Shown: piece by piece, positions 53,601 to 59,393 of the stretch
How positions within the stretch are numbered: position 1 is the stretch's first letter
Layout of the letters: the number at the start of each line of letters is the position of its first letter
Assembly (NCBI RefSeq): GCF_001949145.1
Contig: NW_019091662.1
Span: 73,177-137,176, forward strand
DNA from: Acanthaster planci
Lineage: Eukaryota; Echinodermata; Asteroidea; Valvatida; Acanthasteridae
Reading direction: 5' to 3'
DNA: 64,000 nucleotides
The notes under the pieces: model-generated
What the model saw: only the letters and a program-made list of their open reading frames with translations
Told to the model about the DNA's origin: nothing
Database searches by the model: none
Position numbers and translations under genes: made by a program

Positions 53601-56600
53601 CTGTGGCCTGGCCTGCCACAAGAAGTGCCTGGAGTCGCTGGCCATCCAGTGCGGTGGCAAGCGGCTGCTGGGCCGCATGAACGTCTTTGGGGTGCAGCTG
53701 CGGGACCACCTACGGCTGACAGCGCGGGAGGCGCCTTTCCTGGTCACCAAGTGCTGCTCGGAGATAGACCGTCGGGCACTGCACATCAAGGTGGATCAAT
53801 TTATTTTGTCTTTTCCCTTCCAAAGGCATGTAAGAGCCACAAAATGTAATTTCAGACCTCAGAGGCCAAAAAAACATTTAAACATGAACATTTCAAAAAT
53901 ATATGGCCCTCTTCTCCCCTGACAATTTTGTTCTGGATCCACCCTTGTGCCCCTATCACACCCTGTTTCCATGCTGGACTATGGTGTGCACACTCTAGTG
54001 TGATCGGACAATTCACAATATTATCCTGTATGCACAACCCCAAGATTGCCTCATCACTGTCGGAGAAGTTCCAGACCTTGTGGTTGTCCGCTGCCTGAAC
54101 AAGGGATTTATGTTCCATCTTTTTACCATTTTTGCCCTCTTAGAGTTGCCATGCACATGCCCTCCAAATTATGCGAAAAGAGTGAAACGTTTGCTACAAA
54201 ATAAGTGGATAAAATGCCTAAAAATTCACTTTTGTGAGTTACTTTTCCTAGTTCATATTCCCAGTTTTTCTTATTATGTTCTAACACGTGAGCAATCTCA
54301 AATTCAATATTAGATAGTCATTATCAGAAACAACAATTTTGTCTATCTTTTTTGCTCTCCAATTTCAGGGTATTTACAGGGTGGCCGGGCTAAAGGTCAA
54401 AGTTGAGAAGCTTTGTCAGACATTTGAGAATGGTCTTGACCTAGTTGACCTTTCAGAGACTCCACCCCATCTCATTACCAGCGTGCTCAAGCTGTACTTA
54501 AGACAAGTTAGTACTGTGTACACAGCCCAAATTCTACATGAAATTTTACACCTTTCAGATGTATTGTAATCTGTTTACTGTGTGTGTTTTATGTTGCAAC
54601 TCTTGCACCTCTGGGTGATATCATAGTGTCATGCAGTTTCATATCACACAGCATTATATCACATGGTGGCATATTATAAAGTGTTCTTTTGTGGTTTGAT
54701 ATTCTTGATATTGGTCACAGCTCCCTGAGCCTTTGCTGACATTTAAGCACTACTCAGAGTTCATCAATGTCGCCAAGGAGTTCCCTCGGAGTGTGCTGGA
54801 GAGCACTGAGGAGGAGGAGCGATTAATTAGCAAGTTGAAGGGCATTGTGACCAGTCTTCCCGAGGAAAACTTCAAGACGCTGGGGGTTCTCATGCACCAC
54901 CTCAAAAGGTGAGGCATTAGAGGTGTGGAACTGTTTTTTTCCCTCGGGGATGAGGTGATCAAGTTTTCACAGAGGTTGTTGTCATGGGGATATCTCACAA
55001 TTCCCTTGGACCACTTCTGCCGGGGATTCTGCATCCAGACACGTATGCTTAATATGCGTGGCCGGGGTCTCCGAACTCGCACAAAGGGAACAGGGGCTTG
55101 TAACAAAGACCATACTCCGAACAAAAGACCAAGCTGCTGGAAATTACCAACATTTTTTCACTCTCAAAAGTGGAGAGAAGCCAGCCTTGTTTTGAAACAG
55201 TATACCACGGTTTGGGGCATTTAGAGTGAGCAGATTACCACCGGGACAAAAGCGCTCCACCACCGCAGCGATGAGCCACACAGCACCGCTGCCTGCTAAT
55301 CTGGCCCCTATTGAAAAGAGATCAGCAGCGCACAGAGCGAGGTTTGTGAACAAAAGAAAGTTATATAACACTGCACAATCTGGGCTCTTTTTACAAGGCT
55401 GCAAGCCTGGATGAAATACTCAGGCATCAATTGATTTTGTCTGTCAGGCTTGAGTAGACACCAGACAGTCCTTCACGTGTTTGCAAGTGTCCAATAAATG
55501 AAGATAGGAATATTTAAAGAATTTTGAAAACAGAAAAAAAAGATAAATAGCCCGCCCCAGCATCATCAACATTGATAACTGCCCCGACAGGAAGTGGTTA
55601 ACTTTACTTCATGTAGCAGGGAGTTCCAAAAGGAATAGTTTTAAAAGCATAGGGGTCACCTCGAGGGTCTATTGAAGCAAGAATGGGGAGGGGCAAGGCT
55701 TGCAGTTTTCTTGGGGTAGGGGAAGTGGTTGAGATCTGTGGATATTGCATGACCGGGAGTTTCCATAGGTCTATTGGACTGTTTGCAGCTCTGGATTTGT
55801 TAGACTTCCAAATGCTACTGGCTTTTTATCATTTCTGTAGTTTTGTCTGTGTAGGTTGGGGCTTTTATTCAAAATATTGAATTTGAAGTCACGCCTGTTA
55901 CAGTTGAGGGAAGCTAGAGCAAATTTTCTGGGGCAACCAGAATACCTTACGATTCCTTGCATTCTCTTAAGATTAATTTGCACCATTTCAGACATTTCAG
56001 TTTTCCCAGGCAAAAATGATTACACCAACAGTGAATATTCTCTTAGCATTTCCAGAAACCTGCAGAATGAATCCCTGAATCTCACTTGTCACACTGAAAA
56101 TCCTTGATCTTTGAACTGCTTTCTTTGTTTTGTTTTTTTCTCTCCAGAGTATCTGAGAATGAAGACTACAATCAGATGTCTGCCAGCAACTTGGGCATTG
56201 TGTTTGGGCCCACCCTTCTTAAGCCAAAGTAAATTTCAGCAAGAACTGCTCTTTTTTCTTCTGTTAATGCGGGCCATTGGTTTTAAAGAACAAAGAATGG
56301 CAAAAAAAAGCTTGAACATATGGTAGCACTTGCCTGAATTTTTCTGCCAATTTTTAGCCGAGTCAGTTGTTGGTCGTGCATCTTTTTTAACCAAGGCTGC
56401 ATATTTGTAGGTGAGTCAAATCACGAAAGTCTTTGTAATTTATACAGTCAATATTTTCTGTCTTTTTACCAGTGACAATACTGCGTCCCTCTCTGCCTTG
56501 GTGGACATGCCCTTCCAGACGAGAGCCATTGAGATGTTGGTTACCTATTCACAGGTGAGGGCACAGAAGTAATAGATTGCATTTCCTGTGTTGTCTCCTG

Positions 56601-59393
56601 CAATTTTTGTCTTGCTGCTGAGAGTTACTGCAGCAGTATCTCATGACTCATTTCAGTATTTAGTAGTTCAGTTAGCTGTGTAGATGTGTGTGAGGATTAC
56701 ATTTTAATCACTTGCTGCCAGGTGGTTTGAGAAATGCAGCATGGACATACAGGACAGTTTCAAGATTTTCAGTTTTCAAAATTCTTCAAAAATTCATCAT
56801 TTCAATTAACCTATGCTAAGATACATTGTTGACACAGTTGTCATATCAGTCAAAATCAGTCAAATTCCCCATAGTTGTCTGTGTACTGGGGGAAATCAAG
56901 TGAAAGGCATTTTTTACTGTTTTTGACGGTTAAAACAGAAGGAGGGTTAATGGATGTTTACACCCACACAAATGACTGTCTGGTGGCTACTCTAATCTGA
57001 CAGACAAAATCTATAGACACCCAAGTATTTCAGCCAGGCCTGCTGCCTTGTGAAAAGAGCCCAGATTGTGTGGTGTTATGTAATTTTCTTTTGTTTGCGA
57101 ACCTGGCACAGTGTGCTACTGACCTCTTTTCAATAGGGGTCAGATCAGCATGCAGCGGTGCTGTGTGGCTCAACTCTGCGGTGGTGGAGCACTTATGTCC
57201 CTGGTGGTAATCCGCTCACACTAAATGCCCCAAACCGTGGTATACTGTTTCAAAACAAGGCTGGATTATCTCCACTGTTGAGAGTGAAAAAATGTTGGTA
57301 ATGCCGAGCAGCCTGGTCTTTTGTTACGAGTACGGTCTTTTGTTACAAGGCCCAGTTCCCTTTGTCCGATTTCGGAGACCCTGGCCTCGCGTATGAAGAG
57401 TATGTGTCCGGTACCGGAAACCCCGGTGGCAAGTGGTTAACAACATGAATCAGTAAAAATGAGAGTGCAGACTTCATTGTGAGCTCAGCAGATGAATCAG
57501 GTTTTGCCTAGACTGTGTATCATGTAAAAAGTAATTTTTTTTTGCTTTCTCTTCAGGTGTTTGGAAGCAGCGAGACACCAGTGGAACAGTTCCAACCCGA
57601 GCCACGGGAACTTTCCCCAGTGCTCCCGGAACTCAACCAAGGTAGGGAAAATAACTGGAAATGAAAAAGAGCAATAGTAAATCAGCGTTGTTCAGCTTTC
57701 AAGCATGACAAGGCAGTTGTTTTTCTTAAGTTTCTATCAAAAGGAGTCTTCAAAAGGAGTCTTTTGAAGAAGTCTGCTCACCTCTTTACCCTGAAACAAG
57801 TTTGACCTCCCCATTGAACGTGTATGCCACATGAGTTTAAAAAAGTTGGCAGGTCCAATAGACGAATCCAGTGACCAGGGTTCGTGCTTGGTCCAGCCAT
57901 TTTCAGTGGCCGTCTGCCAGTGGTTGTCAGCAATCTGATACTTTTTTATGGAGCCACTGTTCTGTGACAGACACTCTATAGAAAATCCAACACAATGCTT
58001 TCTGCCATTAAAGGGGACCATGGGGAATGCCCAGTGAAATATTGCTGTGTTCGTCTATTGGTTCCCATTGCTCAAGGGTCTGTGACCAAGACAGCGAACT
58101 GTGACAACTTCAGACTTATTCTCTACTTATGTACTTTCAGCGATATTGACTGTCTTTTCGTTTGTGGCTGTGTCTTTCAAAGGACCAGTGAGTTACTCTC
58201 CCAACAAGAGCACCAACAACTCAACCCACATGACTTCGTCAGGCGTGGGTGCATCACAAGGTCATCGCCAGGGGCCCAGTTTTGCATTGCCAGGCAGCAG
58301 TGAGGACAGCGAGGACATCTTGCCATGTCTGGCCCCAGATGTGGGTTCTGGGGAGGAGGGTGATGGGGACAGCTCTGGGAATGAGGGTGAGGCAGGTACG
58401 GACAAAACAAGAACTGAACGGTCATTTGCAGTTGCTTGATAAACATACCAAGCCAAAAAAATTATGAAGAACTTCACTTGGAGTGAAACTCACAACATTT
58501 CAGTGAAATGACTGTCTTGGATGTTAGCCATCTGAAGAAAACTCTAGTCGCGTGACTGAATCCTAAGAAATGAGTCCAAATCAATTTTATTGTCTTACAA
58601 GTTGTGTATGTGTGAGAAAGCATGTACACAACTCCTCACTTTGGTTTCTCAGTCAGTTTGACAACCTGATGGAAAATAGGAGAAATGTTTGTATTTCTTA
58701 TTAATTCTCAGTAGTGTTGTGTTGGTATTAAACTCACTCGTGGCTGTTGTAACTTCAGACCCTGTTTGCTGTAAAGCCCATCAGGAACAACATTATTGAC
58801 TGAGAGCCAAGCCTAGTACTGCCTTCAAGTGATCAAGGCTATGTGGTATCTATTTTACCTTGTTGGGGTCATAATTCATATACCAGCTTTGTTGACTCAT
58901 GTCTCAGTTTTGTAAGATTGGTTCAAGTATCAAGTTTTTCATTTTGCGGTTTGTTTTAGAAGAGGCATCTGCCAGTGAAGACCAACCAGACTCTGATCGA
59001 GACACTTCACCATCGGTTGTCCGTCATTCGGATGTGCCACAGCATCCCCCAGACTCCTCCCCTCAGCCAATCAAACAGACCCTCCTCTCAGTTGCCAACG
59101 AGTACCGCAAATCCCAGTCACCGGACACATCTGGACAGACCTTGACCGGCCCGGACTCACCGCTTGCCCAAGAGGGGTACGTCCCCAGCGCGTTCTCGCG
59201 CCACTCCCCGCACCGCCAAGTCCTGATGACCGAGGGGGCAGAGGTCATTAAAGCAGCCGGCGGCTCGGTGAAGACGACCGGGAGTGTTAGTTCAAACCAA
59301 CCCGCTGCCTCATCTGTGCCCACCGATACCGGGGAGCAAAGTAAACCAAGGGAGTCACGCTCAGCTAAGTCACGGCAGCCGCAGTTTGTCTGA
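2544..59393 (+). CDS. ARHGAP29-like: ARHGAP29/ARHGAP45/GMIP-family Rho GTPase-activating protein (25-exon joined CDS)
   Basis: Joining 25 exons (listed separately) gives 3735 nt, about 1244 residues plus stop, with every splice phase consistent. Domains in order: N-terminal family region (about 52-310, including FLMGDVE), F-BAR coiled coil (about 320-600), Ser-rich linker (610-726), C1 zinc finger (H748 to C792), RhoGAP (about 804-1001, arginine finger R842 in GIYR), low-complexity tail, and C-terminal PQFV. Family members accelerate GTP hydrolysis on Rho, mainly RhoA, and use the F-BAR module at membranes; ARHGAP29 acts downstream of Rap/Rasip1/Radil and binds the PTPN13 phosphatase through its C-terminus. 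Length is close to human ARHGAP29 and longer than GMIP. The PQFV end argues for ARHGAP29 among the three vertebrate paralogues, but an invertebrate gene may be ancestral to all three. The start is the first ATG after an in-frame TGA at 2508. Alternative first exons exist. Confidence 0.93.
7448..8275. repeat. Diverged tandem duplication of about 400 bp
   Basis: Copy A (about 7448-7855) and copy B (about 7870-8275) share blocks in the same order: ATATTTCATAA, TTGACTTTxTACACGTT, AAAGACCCTGATGCAAGATT, the TGACGTCA-type palindromes, CACCTTATTTT, and TTTTGTACACGTTTTTCTAA. No coding frame is conserved between the copies. Confidence 0.7.
8132..8150. promoter_or_regulatory. Paired CRE-like TGACGTCA sites
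   Basis: Two full TGACGTCA palindromes at 8132-8139 and 8143-8150, separated by 3 bp. In the sister copy the pair is TGACATCA (7723) and TGACGTCA (7734). The consensus matches CREB/ATF binding sites; regulatory use is unproven because they belong to a duplicated repeat. Confidence 0.3.
8476..8534. repeat. Perfectly foldable hairpin with TTAGGG/CCCTAA arms
   Basis: 24-nt arms starting TTAACCCTAACCCT and ending AGGGTTAGGGTTAA with one mismatch, loop of 11 nt. A further imperfect pair (TTAACCCTAAC ... GTTGGGGTTAA) at 8650-8722 suggests a larger decayed foldback element. Confidence 0.6.
9995..10071. repeat. Inverted repeat hairpin
   Basis: Arms CCCCATAACTGTGGGGTC and GACCCCACAGTTCTGGGG (with a small offset) separated by about 35 bp of GC-richer sequence in an AT-rich intron. 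Probably a short foldback transposon remnant. Confidence 0.5.
15640..15694. repeat. TACATGTA-type palindromic array
   Basis: Run of CATGTGCATGTATGTACATG and related 6-bp periodic units, with GGTACA variants. Confidence 0.7.
20303..20356 (+). CDS. RhoGAP gene candidate alternative first exon 1b
   Basis: ATG followed by 18 codons (MSGRPVIVLESMGPERAR) ending in phase 0 at a strong AGA|GTAAGT donor. The 300 bases upstream are richer in G+C than the rest of the intron. It could splice in frame to exon 2 and would give a protein of about 1211 residues. G is at -3 of the ATG. It is too short to prove from sequence alone, but it shares its phase with the three other candidate first exons. Confidence 0.5.
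20357..27446 (+). other. Intron 1, middle part
   Basis: Between candidate exons 1b and 1c. Palindromic TACATGTA clusters are common up to about 23.9 kb and scarce from about 24.4 kb to 27.4 kb, just upstream of exon 1c. One possible 24-nt microexon lies at 21901. No gene recognised. Confidence 0.65.
21901..21924 (+). CDS. Possible 24-nt in-frame microexon
   Basis: A pyrimidine-rich acceptor (CCTTTTTTGTTCATGTACAG) precedes 24 nt that are open in the required frame (CNVGVKRL), followed by GTGAGT. As a phase 0-0 cassette it could be inserted between exon 1a or 1b and exon 2. Chance occurrence in a 29 kb intron is quite possible. Confidence 0.15.
27447..27560 (+). CDS. RhoGAP gene alternative first exon 1c
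   Basis: 38 codons from a good start context (GCAATGG; G at -3 and +4), beginning MENSSSASNMKLHMKALITS and ending ...LPYITVQP in phase 0 at CCG|GTGAGT. An in-frame TAG at 27414-27416 limits the start. The peptide is basic (KRRF-type segment, RFIRKRF) with GC-biased third positions, unlike the surrounding intron. Spliced to exon 2 it gives about 1231 residues. This looks like a genuine alternative promoter product. A CTTTAG acceptor-like site at 27411-27416 could mean that it is preceded by a noncoding exon. Confidence 0.68.
30588..30650 (+). CDS. RhoGAP gene candidate alternative first exon 1d
   Basis: 21 codons (MKLKTAKLRSRNSGSPSTNR, then K) end in phase 0 at AAG|GTAAGA. The peptide is strongly basic with a Ser/Pro end. 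The ATG context is weak (T at -3, A at +4). A terminal-inverted-repeat element begins only about 46 bp downstream of the donor. Spliced to exon 2 it would give about 1214 residues. Confidence 0.5.
30697..31424. mobile_element. Terminal-inverted-repeat element, about 728 bp
   Basis: The ends are GCGTTTACACTTGATCC and GGATCAAGTGTAAACGC. Inside both ends are repeats of GGATCCGGATCTGATCC-like units. The middle has no coding frame of note. A non-autonomous DNA transposon is the likely class; target-site duplication is not clear. It lies just downstream of candidate exon 1d. Confidence 0.65.
32096..32498 (+). CDS. RhoGAP gene exon 2: common N-terminal region
   Basis: Acceptor TCTCACAG|GATGCT; donor GTCG|GTGAGT; phase 0 in, phase 1 out. 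Encodes residues 52-185 of the 1a isoform: a Ser/Gly-rich segment (ESSDSGGGGSSQRP) followed by a helical segment EILQLTKDVRTFSESLSRLK that resembles the N-terminus of ARHGAP29. High GC marks it as coding. An internal ATG at 32108 (GMDRLSPEV) could serve transcripts that start nearby. Confidence 0.93.
36076..36625. repeat. Tandem duplication of about 240 bp
   Basis: 36076-36320 and 36373-36625 share ordered blocks: TTGTCATT.TGACTT, GCATTTTTCT.TGG.AAATTTGAA, AACATGT, TTGTTGGAT / GTTGGATTGT, CAGATTAA.GAAAC, CCCAAATCCA.GGAGTTT..GACAAA. The copies differ by substitutions and insertions. Confidence 0.6.
39163..39320. repeat. Foldback element with about 47-bp arms
   Basis: Arm 1 (39165-39211, TTAGGAGCGTTTTTGAAACG...) pairs with arm 2 (39270-39316, ...CTTTGAAAATGCTC) including CTTAGAC/GTCTAAG, with several mismatches. 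Spacer about 58 bp. MITE-like. Confidence 0.5.
40176..40382. repeat. Densest TACATGTA palindromic array
   Basis: Over about 200 bp, interrupted runs of GTACATGTACA, ending with ATATATGTATGTATGTAG. The same motif occurs across the first 46 kb. Confidence 0.75.
43653..43712. repeat. TACCGGTA plus TACATGTA array
   Basis: TACCGGTACATGTACGTGTATG followed by ACACGTACATGTACATGT; both palindrome types directly adjoin. Confidence 0.7.
44246..44389 (+). CDS. RhoGAP gene exon 3: N-terminal helical region
   Basis: Acceptor CTTTCAG|AGAGAAC, donor AAAA|GTAAGT, phase 1 in and out. Residues 186-233: RTESLRVLAHDKLRDVLNIL ... LLITQIK. This amphipathic helical segment matches the family region upstream of the F-BAR domain. 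It lies after the 11.7 kb intron 2. Confidence 0.92.
44390..46184 (+). other. Intron 3
   Basis: Contains a degenerate AAGTCA-type repeat (44550-44800) and the last dense TACATGTA and TACCGGTA occurrences in the window (to about 46.07 kb). No gene seen. Confidence 0.7.
44550..44800. repeat. Degenerate AAGTCATTTTTC-type repeat
   Basis: Repeated variants of AAGTCATTTTTC and CAAGTCAACTCACAAG. It begins with GTGCTGTAAC, close to the terminal repeat of the 264-396 element, so it may be a decayed member of that family. Confidence 0.45.
46185..46263 (+). CDS. RhoGAP gene exon 4
   Basis: Acceptor TTCTCAG|ATTTG, donor CAG|GTACAG; phase 1 in, 2 out. Encodes NLKDETEEERVKLFDAIDQL ALAFSS (residues 234-259), acidic and helical, continuing the N-terminal family region. 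Confidence 0.92.
46746..46806 (+). CDS. RhoGAP gene exon 5: FLMGDVE motif
   Basis: Acceptor CATCTAG|TGTGAC, donor AAG|GTAAGG; phase 2 in, 0 out. Encodes VTEFLMGDVEQANMGFPSSK. The FLMGDV block is strongly conserved in ARHGAP29, which makes this short exon a good family marker. Confidence 0.93.
46807..47410 (+). other. Intron 5
   Basis: About 600 bp of AT-rich intron without repeats or coding signal. Confidence 0.8.
47411..47498 (+). CDS. RhoGAP gene exon 6
   Basis: Acceptor TTTTCCAG|TCATAT, donor CCAG|GTGAGG; phase 0 in, 1 out. Ser-rich linker SYESISSMTTSSEGGNAYSR QTSQDGREP (residues 281-309), probably phosphorylated and disordered, just before the F-BAR fold. Confidence 0.9.
47637..47774 (+). 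CDS. RhoGAP gene exon 7: start of F-BAR domain
   Basis: Acceptor TTCTCCCAG|GGAGT, donor TTAG|GTAGGA; phase 1 in and out. Residues 310-355. ALERAKVWSKYAKDVISYVE KRIHLE matches the first F-BAR helix of ARHGAP29 (ALSYAKTWSKYTKNIVSWVE in human, from memory). Confidence 0.94.
47978..48042 (+). CDS. RhoGAP gene exon 8: F-BAR
   Basis: Acceptor TCTTTGCAG|AGACTG, donor GAG|GTATGT; phase 1 in, 0 out. Encodes TDFARSLAKLAVATRTTLKE E (residues 356-377), the F-BAR signature region with FAR.LAKLA spacing. Confidence 0.93.
48043..48776 (+). other. Intron 8
   Basis: About 730 bp AT-rich intron; nothing notable besides a good polypyrimidine acceptor. Confidence 0.8.
48777..48821 (+). CDS. RhoGAP gene exon 9: F-BAR
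   Basis: 45 nt, phase 0-0, acceptor CTTTGCAG|ACGTAC, donor CAT|GTAAGT. TYLPFQSTYLTALEH aligns with the conserved PLQSLFTNAL segment of ARHGAP29. Confidence 0.9.
48861..48900. repeat. Short tandem repeat, 14-bp unit, about 3 copies
   Basis: GTCTGAATCGACTT repeated, in intron 9, between two F-BAR exons. Confidence 0.8.
48992..49057 (+). CDS. RhoGAP gene exon 10: F-BAR
   Basis: 66 nt, phase 0-0, acceptor TTTATTTGCAG|GATGTA, donor CAG|GTGAGA. Encodes DVNYAQNCDATHLHIQGQKF VQ, matching the FVQPL-containing family segment between F-BAR helices. Confidence 0.9.
49058..49540 (+). other. Intron 10
   Basis: About 480 bp; no feature seen beyond splice signals. Confidence 0.8.
49541..49621 (+). CDS. 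RhoGAP gene exon 11: F-BAR coiled coil
   Basis: 81 nt, phase 0-0, acceptor CTTTTTATCAG|CAACTT, donor ATG|GTATGG. Encodes the highly basic helix QLEARRVEHDKRRKQIRQTW TIMKKEM, suited to the positively charged membrane face of an F-BAR dimer. Confidence 0.92.
49622..49962 (+). other. Intron 11
   Basis: About 340 bp; no feature seen beyond splice signals. Confidence 0.8.
49963..50142 (+). CDS. RhoGAP gene exon 12: F-BAR coiled coil
   Basis: 180 nt, phase 0-0, acceptor CTCCCTGCAG|CAAGAC, donor AAG|GTACGG. Residues 442-501: QDRKSNLEKCRQQYMNRCQE YEK..., then a Gly/Ser hinge (NTSGGSNAG) and KLEKKKKAEEEALMK. The hinge followed by a K/E-rich helix matches ARHGAP29 (KQLEKKRRLEEEALQK). Confidence 0.94.
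50143..50552 (+). other. Intron 12
   Basis: About 410 bp; no feature seen beyond splice signals. Confidence 0.8.
50553..50630 (+). CDS. RhoGAP gene exon 13: F-BAR
   Basis: 78 nt, phase 0-0, acceptor CATGTTCAG|GCCAAG, donor AAG|GTAATA. AKESETTYKACIVEANAKRL EMGTAK corresponds to the YKVCV.N.E.R segment of ARHGAP29. Confidence 0.92.
50804..50863 (+). CDS. RhoGAP gene exon 14: F-BAR
   Basis: 60 nt, phase 0-0, acceptor TCATTTTACAG|AGAGAC, donor GCA|GTAGGT. Encodes RDLLVKVRELIYQCDQTMKA, equivalent to the LRTLVFQCDLTLKA block of ARHGAP29. Confidence 0.93.
50864..51210 (+). other. Intron 14
   Basis: About 350 bp; T-rich acceptor (TTTTTTTTTTCTTCC). Nothing else seen. Confidence 0.8.
51211..51398 (+). 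CDS. RhoGAP gene exon 15: end of F-BAR domain
   Basis: Acceptor GCATCTCAG|GCAACA, donor TTTAT|GTAAGT; phase 0 in, 2 out. Residues 548-609: ATVSYFQLQHSLSAPAPVQF ... LCEQSRCYEPGVQYAEFVKH. The final F-BAR helix with Y.PG.QY.EFV is typical of the family. Confidence 0.94.
51399..51973 (+). other. Intron 15
   Basis: About 575 bp; no repeats or coding signal. Confidence 0.8.
51974..52095 (+). CDS. RhoGAP gene exon 16: Ser-rich linker
   Basis: Acceptor AATGACAG|GTCATC, donor ACAG|GTAAGA; phase 2 in, 1 out. SSEKPRKPSSHSLDSTEDER VGAPNKPSHGSRSGTSPERT, a disordered, probably phosphorylated linker between the F-BAR and C1 domains. Confidence 0.9.
52096..52556 (+). other. Intron 16
   Basis: About 460 bp; no repeats or coding signal. 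Confidence 0.8.
52557..52784 (+). CDS. RhoGAP gene exon 17: linker with SGTMSS-type motif
   Basis: Acceptor CTTCCTGCAG|ACAAG, donor ACAA|GTAAGT; phase 1 in and out. Residues 651-726. Contains REASTGTMSSGDELAETDD, strikingly like the TPSSGTMSSADDLDE patch of ARHGAP29. The rest is Ser/Thr/Pro-rich. The conserved patch has Arg three residues before Ser, so it could be a kinase or 14-3-3 site (inference). Confidence 0.93.
52785..53455 (+). other. Intron 17
   Basis: About 670 bp; a short direct repeat (GGTGTCATTTTTCTT, twice near 53305-53337) is the only structure seen. Confidence 0.8.
53456..53790 (+). CDS. RhoGAP gene exon 18: C1 zinc finger and start of RhoGAP
   Basis: Acceptor CTCCACTAG|AACTC, donor AAG|GTGGAT (weak); phase 1 in, 0 out. 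Residues 727-838. The C1 ligands are in order: H748, C759/C762, C773/C776, H781, C784, C792, spacing H-X10-C-X2-C-X10-C-X2-C-X4-H-X2-C-X7-C. The H-X10-C spacing is the atypical C1 form of this family and probably does not bind diacylglycerol. FGVQLRDHL starts the RhoGAP fold and CCSEIDRRALHIK precedes the arginine finger. Confidence 0.96.
53791..54368 (+). other. Intron 18
   Basis: About 580 bp with a weak donor (GTGGAT). If retained, the frame from exon 18 stays open to a TGA at 53920-53922, giving a protein cut just before the arginine finger. Confidence 0.75.
54369..54506 (+). CDS. RhoGAP gene exon 19: RhoGAP arginine finger
   Basis: Acceptor CAATTTCAG|GGTATT, donor CAA|GTTAGT; phase 0-0. 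Residues 839-884. GIYRVAGLKVKVEKLCQTFE NG... carries the catalytic arginine (R842) and LKLYLRQ carries the conserved RhoGAP lysine helix. All features of an active GAP are present. Confidence 0.96.
54721..54908 (+). CDS. RhoGAP gene exon 20: RhoGAP core
   Basis: Acceptor ATTGGTCACAG|CTCCCT, donor AAAAG|GTGAGG; phase 0 in, 2 out. Begins LPEPLLTFKHYSEFINVAKE, the canonical LPEPL RhoGAP motif, and ends LPEENFKTLGVLMHHLKR. Confidence 0.96.
55006..55601 (+). mobile_element. TTAA-type non-autonomous DNA element in intron 20
   Basis: The left end reads ACCACTTCTGCCGGGG and the right end CCCCGACAGGAAGTGGTTAA, imperfect terminal inverted repeats; the right edge is TTAA and the left is degraded to TTGG. 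The interior matches, in opposite orientation, the element at 56704-57440 over about 450 bp. TTAA ends are typical of piggyBac-like elements (also Kolobok); class assignment is inference. No transposase. Confidence 0.6.
56148..56228 (+). CDS. RhoGAP gene exon 21: RhoGAP core
   Basis: Acceptor CTCTCCAG|AGTATC, donor CCAAA|GTAAAT; phase 2 in and out. VSENEDYNQMSASNLGIVFG PTLLKP includes the conserved Asn of the NL.IVFGP motif. T in FGPT, where many RhoGAPs have N, is normal for this family. The exon is flanked by introns with inverted TTAA-bounded elements. Confidence 0.95.
56473..56554 (+). CDS. RhoGAP gene exon 22: end of RhoGAP
   Basis: Acceptor TTTTTACCAG|TGACAA, donor CAG|GTGAGG; phase 2 in, 0 out. 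DNTASLSALVDMPFQTRAIE MLVTYSQ closes the RhoGAP fold; the family has LSSLV.Y..QAR..E.LI at this place. Confidence 0.95.
56704..57440 (-). mobile_element. TTAA-type non-autonomous DNA element in intron 22, inverted copy
   Basis: 737 bp from TTAATCACTTGCTGCCAGG to CCCCGGTGGCAAGTGGTTAA, TTAA at both edges. Its reverse complement matches 55006-55505 in long blocks, for example the AAACAGTATACCACGGTTTG block and CACAGCACCGCTGC. It lacks coding capacity. This is the more complete of the two copies. Confidence 0.65.
57557..57641 (+). CDS. RhoGAP gene exon 23: tail
   Basis: Acceptor TCTCTTCAG|GTGTTT, donor CAAG|GTAGGG; phase 0 in, 1 out. VFGSSETPVEQFQPEPRELS PVLPELNQ, a Pro/Glu-rich start of the C-terminal tail. 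Confidence 0.9.
57642..58182 (+). other. Intron 23
   Basis: About 540 bp; a short tandem repeat (AAAAGGAGTCTT) at about 57738-57766. Nothing else. Confidence 0.75.
58183..58395 (+). CDS. RhoGAP gene exon 24: disordered tail
   Basis: Acceptor GTCTTTCAAAG|GACCAG, donor GCAG|GTACGG; phase 1 in and out. Ser/Asn-rich then acidic (EDSEDILP, GSGEEGDGDSSGNEGEA). A second donor, GAGG|GTGAGG, lies 9 nt earlier (exon end 58386) in the same phase and would remove three residues. Confidence 0.9.
58396..58959 (+). other. Intron 24
   Basis: About 560 bp; no repeats or coding signal. Confidence 0.75.
58960..59393 (+). CDS. RhoGAP gene terminal exon 25, C-terminus PQFV
   Basis: Acceptor TTTGTTTTAG|AAGAGG, phase 1 in, stop TGA at 59391-59393. 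Residues 1101-1244, Ser/Pro/Thr-rich and disordered, ending SAKSRQPQFV. The last four residues equal the PDZ-binding end of ARHGAP29 that recognises PTPN13. GC-rich codons continue to the stop, then composition drops sharply to UTR. Confidence 0.95.
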
